A stretch of 64,000 bases of DNA from CADCTP01 sp963849885 (GTDB lineage Bacteria; Actinomycetota; Actinomycetes; Mycobacteriales; CADCTP01). The notes below the pieces were generated by a model. It was given only the letters and a program-made list of their open reading frames with translations, did not search any database and was not told the DNA's origin. The position numbers and the translations under genes are program-made. The stretch lies in the NCBI GenBank assembly GCA_963849885.1, contig CAWKIV010000018.1, positions 186,001-250,000 of the forward strand, in the 5' to 3' direction. Shown here one piece after another: positions 59,401-64,000 of this stretch. Within the stretch, counting starts at the first letter, position 1. Each line of letters opens with the position of its first letter.

Positions 59401-59691
59401 TCCGGCTACATCACCATCCTGGTGCCGACCGCGGCGCTCGGGACGGTCGGGCCGGGCTGGCGCTTCACCGTGGTGCTGCACGGGCAGGACGGCTTCGCCC
59501 CCGGGCGGGCGCGCGGCTTCCAGCCGACCCCGCAGGACTTCCAGTTCGGCGTGTGCGCGCCCGGCGGGACCAGCCCGATCTGCGCGGTCGACCCGGCCAC
59601 CGTGCCCAAGGCGATGGACACCCTGACCGCGCCGGCCGAGCTCGACCCGACCCAGCCGCCCGTCGTCCTCACCGGCGTGCCGGTGCCATAG
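56485..59691 (+). CDS. GH15 glucodextranase/glucoamylase-like secreted enzyme
   Basis: 1,068 aa from the first in-frame GTG; the real protein should start at 56387 in the other frame (see signal peptide). The four-domain plan of Arthrobacter glucodextranase is visible: domain N (about 1-265, beginning VVSHFDLARKDCVGTARNTT), the catalytic alpha/alpha barrel A (about 275-735) with likely general acid E457 in RWEEQGGF and base E672 in IPEQAWENPD, an Ig-like domain B (about 755-830, LTVTAPADNTTVTTPTVEV) and domain C (about 845-1030, VLDVTDPDGDDNGPG). It should release glucose from alpha-1,6 or alpha-1,4 glucans outside the cell. Confidence 0.9.
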   Translation: MPEGAPGVVSHFDLARKDCVGTARNTTSKVWYTVADGVLSDVYAPTIDNTNVETLQYVVTDGRSFTDLQTRDMTYTVQAIDPGGLACRVTSTPRRGGYRLVTDYLTDPARDAVVMRTRLEGPASLKVFVRYDATVNGNGGGGANNAGADDATVDPATTALVSSDTNTVTNAVNRDYAVPLHGALRADRPFRSASSGYAGTASDGLAQLDSARALSGPTDAPDGNVVQTAEIDRHGSHPFTLALGYGTTAARAIGVAGTAARTSFALTYARYAAGWVAYDAGLKPPLGALPGLSPAQALRLRRAYYLSVNVIKASEDKTFPGAIIAGLGAPWGQAVSAGDPIDGKAPYNGSYRTIFGRDLYESVTGLATAGDVATARAATRFLFERQQLADGRMPRNSLVNGLKGPESGGDQLDETAYPILMAWQTGLAGDAALWPRIRRAADFVVARGPSFGSERWEEQGGFSPSTIAAEIAGLVAAGRIADQHGDPAAARVYRATADHFQRSIKGWTVTTSGPYAPRYFIRLSRNGDPNEAVSYNLGNGGPDADQRAVVDAGFLELTRLGILPADDPDVLASLPVVDAVIKRETASGPGWYRYGTSTPGTEDGYGDCWEPDPTNCSPSGKPWPPGTGSGHVWPVLSGERAEHLLQTGDRAGATALLASMDRYASGVGLIPEQAWENPDLPASPFGSPPETASIGFVNGESVGSTSPLTWAQAQLSRLVLSIGAGRPVEQPAIVADRYVRSGPPGVAPLTVTAPADNTTVTTPTVEVTGTTVPGATVDVVSTPLDIPGATARVTVTAGADGSFTATVPAPFGASAVTVAATTAAGATGYARRTVIGENVTGTVVLDVTDPDGDDNGPGTYAYPTSSNFQPGAFDLQRFQVIVDGDTTLLRAKIRNLAPTFGSPLGAQLLDVYVHDPAATATSTAAAFPDRNYSIAADSAWSRRVEVEGFADPVFVDASGASLGTASVLASQASGYITILVPTAALGTVGPGWRFTVVLHGQDGFAPGRARGFQPTPQDFQFGVCAPGGTSPICAVDPATVPKAMDTLTAPAELDPTQPPVVLTGVPVP

Positions 59692-59694
59692 CCG

Positions 59695-60231
59695 TCAGGG
59701 TGCGGCGCGCCGCTGGACGACCAGGGTCCAGACGACGACCAGCACCGCCGCGACCCCGAGGACGACGGCCAGGAGGGTGCGCCAGCCGTTGTCCTCGGGG
59801 AGGAACTGGGCGAGGGAGAGCCCGGTGCCCGCGAGCACGCCGGCCGCGGTGAGCTTGATGAGCACGTCGGTCCGACGCCGTCCCGGGTCCCGGAGCTGCT
59901 CGGCCGGCCTGGCCGCCCGGACCAGCACCCAGTCGCCGATGCCGACGCCCAGCTCGGCCGCGTCTCCCTTGCTCAGCACGGCCGTGACCGGTTGCGGGGC
60001 CGACCGGTAGACCGGCGTGAGAACCAGCTGACCGCCGCGGATGACGGTCGGGACGTCGTCCTGCAGCGGAGCGGCGACGACCACGACATGGGTCGGGTGG
60101 CCGGGGAACCGGGCCGCGGCCGGCAGCTCGACGCTGCCGGCCGGCGCCCACTTGTGGGTCCCGACGCACAGCCGACGCCACTCCCCCTGGTCGTGGAACG
60201 GCTTCGGGGCGGGCAGCTCGGGCCCGCTCAC
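59695..60231 (-). CDS. Hypothetical membrane protein with two C-terminal helices
   Basis: 178 aa from GTG 60231, overlapping the upstream gene by 4 bp (GTGA), so the two are translationally coupled. The first 120 residues form a soluble domain (HDQGEWRRLCVGTHKWAPAG, FPGHPTHVVVVAAPL, VLSKGDAAELGVGIGDWVLV) and the end has two transmembrane helices (about 125-145 and 150-172). No family recognised. It converges with the GH15 gene, 3 bp away. Confidence 0.68.
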   Translation of the reverse strand: MSGPELPAPKPFHDQGEWRRLCVGTHKWAPAGSVELPAAARFPGHPTHVVVVAAPLQDDVPTVIRGGQLVLTPVYRSAPQPVTAVLSKGDAAELGVGIGDWVLVRAARPAEQLRDPGRRRTDVLIKLTAAGVLAGTGLSLAQFLPEDNGWRTLLAVVLGVAAVLVVVWTLVVQRRAAP

Positions 60232-61070
60232 GTCGTCGCCACCGGCGGAGGCTCCGTCGCCGGCCCGTCACCGGGCTGCTCGACGCGCCAGGGGTGGTCG
60301 TCCCGGCTGAAGAACTCCTCCAGACGATGCCTGGCCCGGTCGGAGCCGCCTTGCGGGCCGCTCTGCGGGACGCTGCTCTGCGGGGTGCCGCTCGACCCGC
60401 CGGTCTCGTCGGGGAAGACGGTCGCGGCCAGCGCCCGGATCTCGCGGCGCACCTGGTCGTCGACCGGGCGCACCTGGCGCCACCGGCCGCGGGGGTCGGT
60501 GACGAGGACCCCCAGCCGCCGGGCGACCAGGGCGCCGGCCACCAGCGGGTTGGGACCGAGCACGGGGCCCATCTCGGCGAGGTCCACGTCCGGAAGGTGC
60601 CCGGGCTCGAGGTCGGCGCCCCACAGGGTGAGTCCGAGCAGCGCCGGCACCTCGGGCCCGGTCACCTGCCACCGCTCGCCGGTGCGCTCGCGATGCCAGA
60701 GCGTCGCGATCTGCCCGAGGGGGACGGCCACCGGGCCGAACGGCTCGGCGTGCGGGGCGGACTCGCGGAACCAGCCGGGAAACTGGCGCTGCAACAGCCA
60801 GCGCCGCCGCCGGCCGCTCACCGCCTGGGTGCCGCCGTCGTCGTCGCCGGGCGGGCGACCGCTCCCCCCGCCGCCCCGGCTCCCGACGTACAGCGGCAGG
60901 CAGGTCACGCACCAGAACAGCCACGTGTGCTGGTTGAACGTCCCGTGGGTCGAGCACGCCAGCCGGAAGCAGTTGTTGCACACGCCGATCGGCAGCTGGA
61001 GCGTGACCGGAACGGCGGGCGCCTGAGAGCAGTTCAGGCACGCCACCGTGCCCGACAGGAATCCCCGCAT
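60228..61070 (-). CDS. Hypothetical protein with N-terminal multi-zinc-finger domain
   Basis: 280 aa from ATG 61070 (GGGGGGAACGG upstream). Residues 11-57 hold a dense ligand cluster: C11-x2-C14, C31-x2-C34, C39-x2-H42, H48, and C54-x2-C57, enough for two zinc sites in a cross-brace or treble-clef arrangement. A Gly/Arg linker (about 65-95) leads to a soluble domain (LLQRQFPGWFRESAP, GQIATLWHRERTGERW, LPDVDLAEMGPVLGPNPLVAGALVARRLG) and an acidic, Pro/Ser-rich tail. I do not recognise a family. It forms a two-gene unit with the membrane protein downstream. Confidence 0.68.
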   Translation of the reverse strand: MRGFLSGTVACLNCSQAPAVPVTLQLPIGVCNNCFRLACSTHGTFNQHTWLFWCVTCLPLYVGSRGGGGSGRPPGDDDGGTQAVSGRRRRWLLQRQFPGWFRESAPHAEPFGPVAVPLGQIATLWHRERTGERWQVTGPEVPALLGLTLWGADLEPGHLPDVDLAEMGPVLGPNPLVAGALVARRLGVLVTDPRGRWRQVRPVDDQVRREIRALAATVFPDETGGSSGTPQSSVPQSGPQGGSDRARHRLEEFFSRDDHPWRVEQPGDGPATEPPPVATT

Positions 61071-61101
61071 CCGTTCCCCCCGACTGTCCCGTCGATCGGC
61101 C

Positions 61102-62289
61102 TCAGTCCCGGACGACGATGCCCAGGCACATCTCGTCGGTGGTGCCGTCGCCCCAGACGACGTACCGCGGGGCCACCCCGCGCAGCTCCTCCAGATACTG
61201 GCGCTGCTTCGCGTCGTGCCGGCAGGTCACCCGGTACGTATCGCCCGGGCGGACCGGGACCGGCCGCGCCAGCGCGACCGTCGGCTGGTCGTGGAAGCTG
61301 TACGACTTGACGTCGAGCAGCGTCCGGGCCCGCGGCGTGCCCGGGTTGAGCTCGACCCGGATCGCGGTGCCGAGCAGGTGCATGTGCCCGGCCACCGCGT
61401 AGATCCGGCCGGCCTCCCGGACCGGGTGGTCACACCGCTGGACGGCGCCGGCGACCGGCTGGCCGCGCGGCATGCAGAGCAGCCCCAGCCCGGCCACGGT
61501 GGCCCCGGCGCGCGGCCCGAAGCGGCGGATGACGTCGAGCACGGACGCGGTCCGGTCGCAGAGCGGGCCGGACTCGCCGGGCGCGCACGGCAGCTCCACC
61601 GGCGCCGGCAGCAGCGTGGTGCGCAGCGGCTTCAGCCGGGCGTCGCCGTCGGTGAGCCGCAGCCGGATGCCGGGCCGGTCGGCGGCCCCGGGGCCGGCCC
61701 GGAGCAGGTTGTAGTGCACCTGCATGACCAGCTGCGCGCCCGGCTCGAGCAGGTAGCCGGTGCCGGCCGGGGCCCGGCGCTCGCCGCCGCCGGGCGCCCA
61801 GGCGGCCACCCAGTCCGACCCGCCGGCCAGCTGCCGGCCCGGCCCGGAGCCGCCGACGCCGGTGCCGCCGAAGCAGGTCCAGCCGTCGCCCGGGTCGGCC
61901 CGGTCCAGGTCCCGGGCCGACGCCACGTCCGCCGGGGCCACCCGGTAGAAGATCGCGTGGTGCACGATCCCGGCGTTCGCCGGGACGAACTGGCTGCCGG
62001 TCAGGAAGGCGCGCTGCCGCAGGCCGGGGTCGACCAGGAAGCACCGGTACTCGTCGGTGGCGCCGGCCGGCGGCGCAGGCGCGTACGGCCGGGTGACGGT
62101 CAGCGTGGTCAGCCGCTCGCCGGCCCGCAGCGGGCCCGGCGCCGGGACGGCGGCGTGGGTGGAGTGCGGCGTGGTGGCGGTGGCCGGCGGCGTCGGGGCC
62201 GGGACCGGTGCCGGCGGCGCCCCGGTCGCGGTCGAGCACCCGGCCGCCAGCACGGCGACCGCGACCCCCCAGCCGACCCGCCGCCGCAT
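61102..62289 (-). CDS. Copper type II ascorbate-dependent (PHM/DBM-like) monooxygenase lipoprotein
   Basis: 395 aa from ATG 62289 (leaderless: TACTCT 6 nt upstream). Lipobox VLAAGC (C18), a Thr/Pro-rich spacer, then the two beta domains of PHM-like enzymes: a His pair in NAGIVHHAIFYRV, QVHYNLL, the HxH of the second copper site in AVAGHMHLLG and a Met ligand in GTTDEMCLGIV. Several conserved cysteines could form disulfides outside the cell. It hydroxylates or cleaves an unknown substrate using copper and O2. The family is rare in bacteria but present in actinobacteria. Confidence 0.82.
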   Translation of the reverse strand: MRRRVGWGVAVAVLAAGCSTATGAPPAPVPAPTPPATATTPHSTHAAVPAPGPLRAGERLTTLTVTRPYAPAPPAGATDEYRCFLVDPGLRQRAFLTGSQFVPANAGIVHHAIFYRVAPADVASARDLDRADPGDGWTCFGGTGVGGSGPGRQLAGGSDWVAAWAPGGGERRAPAGTGYLLEPGAQLVMQVHYNLLRAGPGAADRPGIRLRLTDGDARLKPLRTTLLPAPVELPCAPGESGPLCDRTASVLDVIRRFGPRAGATVAGLGLLCMPRGQPVAGAVQRCDHPVREAGRIYAVAGHMHLLGTAIRVELNPGTPRARTLLDVKSYSFHDQPTVALARPVPVRPGDTYRVTCRHDAKQRQYLEELRGVAPRYVVWGDGTTDEMCLGIVVRD

Positions 62290-62295
62290 GCCCGC

Positions 62296-62301
62296 AGAGT
62301 A
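62296..62301 (-). promoter_or_regulatory. -10 box TACTCT of the copper monooxygenase gene
   Basis: Minus strand, 6 nt before ATG 62289. The divergent nadE start is 62 bp away with its own GACAAT box at 62339-62344. Confidence 0.52.
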
Positions 62302-62350
62302 ACGCCCGCCTCGGCGGAATTCCGACGGCCGCGGCGGGGACAATGAGGAC

Positions 62351-64000
62351 ATGGCGCAGCTGCGGATCGCCCTGGCCCAGGTGGACACGACCGTCGGCGA
62401 CCTCGCCGGCAACGCCGAGGTCGTCCTCGACTGGTCCCGGCGGGCCGCGGCCGACGGTGCCGACCTGGTGCTCTTCCCGGAGATGGCGCTGACCGGCTAC
62501 CCGCCGGAGGACCTGGTCTTCCGGGAGTCGTTCCGGGCGGCCAGCCTGCGGGCCCGGGACGAGCTGGCCGAGCGGCTGGCCGCGGCCGGGCTGGGCGAGC
62601 TGGCCGTGGTGGTCGGCTACCTGGACGCCGCCGGCGGCCCGCGCAACGCGGCCGCGCTGCTGCACGGCGGCCGGGTGCTGGCCACGTACTTCAAGCACCA
62701 CCTGCCCAACTACGGCGTCTTCGACGAGGCGCGCTACTTCGTGCCCGGCGACCGCTTCGTGGTGGTGCGGGTGCGCGGCGTCGACGTCGCGCTGACGATC
62801 TGCGAGGACCTGTGGCAGGACGGCGGGCCGTACGCGGTGGCCGCCCGCGCCGAGGTCGGCCTGGTCGCCTGCGTCAACGGCTCCCCGTACGAGCGCAACA
62901 AGGACGACGTCCGGCTGCCGCTGTGCCGCCGGCGGGCCGCCGAGGCCGGCGCCACGATCGCGTACGTGAACATGGTCGGCGCCCAGGACGAGCTGGTGTA
63001 CGACGGCGACTCGATGATCGTGGCCCCGGACGGGACCGTGCTGGCCCGGGCCGCGCAGTACGACGAGGTGCTGGTGGTCCGGGACGTCGAGCTGCCCGAC
63101 CGGCGGGGCACGGTCACCGGCCCGGTGCTCGGCATGACCGTGGAGCGGCACGTGGCGTCCGACCAGCCGGCCCCGCCGAAGGCGGCGGCGCCCGATCCCG
63201 CCCCGAGCGATCCGCTGGTCGACGAGGAGGAGGTCTGGCAGGCGCTGGTCGCCGGCACCCGGGACTACGTCCGCAAGAATGGCTTCCGCTCGGTGGTGCT
63301 CGGCCTGTCCGGCGGCATCGACTCCGCGGTCACCGCGGTCATCGCCGCCGACGCGATCGGCGCGGAGCACGTCTACGGGGTGTCCATGCCGTCGTCGTAC
63401 TCCTCCGAGCACTCCAAGGACGACGCCGCCGAGCTGGCCCACCGGCTGGGCTGCGACTACCGCACGGTGCCGATCGCGCCGATGGTGGACGCCTTCCTGG
63501 GCGCGACCACGCTGACCGGGCTGGCGGAGGAAAACCTGCAGGCCCGGGTCCGCGGCACCCTCCTGATGGGACTGTCCAACGAGGAGGGTCACCTGGTGCT
63601 GGCCACCGGCAACAAGACCGAGCTGTCGGTGGGCTACTCGACGCTGTACGGGGACAGCGTCGGCGGCTACGCGCCGATCAAGGACGTGCCGAAGACGCTG
63701 GTCTGGAAGCTGGCCCGGTGGCGCAACGAGGTCGCGGAGAAGCGGGCCGAGACCCCGCCGATCCCGGAGTCGACGATCAGCAAGCCGCCGTCCGCGGAGC
63801 TGCGGCCCGGGCAGCTGGACACCGACTCGCTGCCGCCGTACGAGGAGCTGGACGCGGTGCTGGCCGACTACGTCGACCGCGACCTGGGCTGGGCCGAGCT
63901 GGTCGCGGCCGGGCATCCGCCGGAGCTGGTCGAGCGGGTGATCCGGCTGGTGGACCGGGCCGAGTACAAGCGCCGGCAGTACCCGCCGGGGCCGAAGATC
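62351..64000 (+). CDS. nadE: Glutamine-dependent NAD+ synthase NadE (3' end outside window)
   Basis: 550 codons are present and the frame is open to the last base; the family is usually about 580-680 aa, so only the end is missing. The N-terminal nitrilase-type glutaminase has the triad E44 (LFPEMALTGYPPEDL), K115 (YFKHHLPNYGVFDE) and C151 (TICEDLW). The synthetase domain has the PP-loop SGGIDS (about 323-328) and ATGNKTELSVGYSTLYGD. It amidates nicotinate adenine dinucleotide to NAD+. GACAAT 6 nt before ATG suggests a leaderless start. With nadA at 15.2 kb, two NAD synthesis genes lie in the window. Confidence 0.96.
   Translation, partial: MAQLRIALAQVDTTVGDLAGNAEVVLDWSRRAAADGADLVLFPEMALTGYPPEDLVFRESFRAASLRARDELAERLAAAGLGELAVVVGYLDAAGGPRNAAALLHGGRVLATYFKHHLPNYGVFDEARYFVPGDRFVVVRVRGVDVALTICEDLWQDGGPYAVAARAEVGLVACVNGSPYERNKDDVRLPLCRRRAAEAGATIAYVNMVGAQDELVYDGDSMIVAPDGTVLARAAQYDEVLVVRDVELPDRRGTVTGPVLGMTVERHVASDQPAPPKAAAPDPAPSDPLVDEEEVWQALVAGTRDYVRKNGFRSVVLGLSGGIDSAVTAVIAADAIGAEHVYGVSMPSSYSSEHSKDDAAELAHRLGCDYRTVPIAPMVDAFLGATTLTGLAEENLQARVRGTLLMGLSNEEGHLVLATGNKTELSVGYSTLYGDSVGGYAPIKDVPKTLVWKLARWRNEVAEKRAETPPIPESTISKPPSAELRPGQLDTDSLPPYEELDAVLADYVDRDLGWAELVAAGHPPELVERVIRLVDRAEYKRRQYPPGPKI

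Overview
The window is high-GC DNA from an actinobacterium (Actinomycetota). The evidence is the ctaE-qcrC-qcrA-qcrB and ctaC-ctaF genes of the cytochrome bcc-aa3 branch, two glutamine synthetases plus glnE, lineage-typical families (DUF3043, DUF4191), frequent GTG starts, and many genes whose -10 box lies 6-8 nt before the start codon. The gene order follows the conserved block Rv2193-Rv2222c of Mycobacterium tuberculosis and its Streptomyces counterpart. The genus cannot be read from the sequence.

Layout. 1-6.4 kb: respiratory genes, with an AlkZ-like DNA glycosylase behind ctaF. 6.5-18.3 kb: cysteine desulfurase and TusA, a GNAT, asnB, a PAP2-kinase fusion, a PfkB kinase, erpA, glycerate kinase, nadA, DUF3043, an aldo/keto reductase and a small conserved protein. 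18.4-31.8 kb: cobT, gcvT, pepA, then lpdA-sucB, a TIGR01777 epimerase, an FAD oxidoreductase, an S51 peptidase, lipB, an LLM oxidoreductase, lipA and DUF4191; lipoate synthesis thus sits beside its E2/E3 clients. 31.9-50.6 kb: RDD protein, glnA, accessory genes (GNATs, Mak-cap, VOC, methyltransferase, DHFR-like, Gfo/Idh), an Rpf-LysM protein with a c-di-AMP riboswitch, two lipoproteins, glnE, a GATase, a secreted amidase, a GT39 and glnA2. 50.7-64 kb: L,D-transpeptidase, two alpha/beta hydrolases and an ATP-grasp enzyme, a DUF559 protein between two copies of a palindromic repeat, a GH15 glucodextranase-like enzyme, two unknown genes (one a zinc-finger protein), a PHM-like copper monooxygenase, and nadE cut by the window end.

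Regulation. Three perfect GTAAC-N6-GAAAC sites (GlnR/OmpR-type) lie 65-70 bp before the start codons of glnA, glnA2 and the first hydrolase of the hydrolase/ATP-grasp group. This suggests nitrogen control of an undescribed module. About 19 genes look leaderless.

Most unusual items. (1) A dispersed palindrome of about 75 bp, in three copies, with 20-bp arms and a fixed 18-nt loop; two copies in opposite orientation bracket the DUF559 gene like terminal inverted repeats. (2) Repeated single-base frameshifts in otherwise intact and partly essential genes (qcrA, csd, a GNAT, erpA, sucB, glnE, the GH15 signal peptide). Sequence error is the simplest explanation. No tRNA, rRNA, CRISPR array or recognisable transposase gene was seen.
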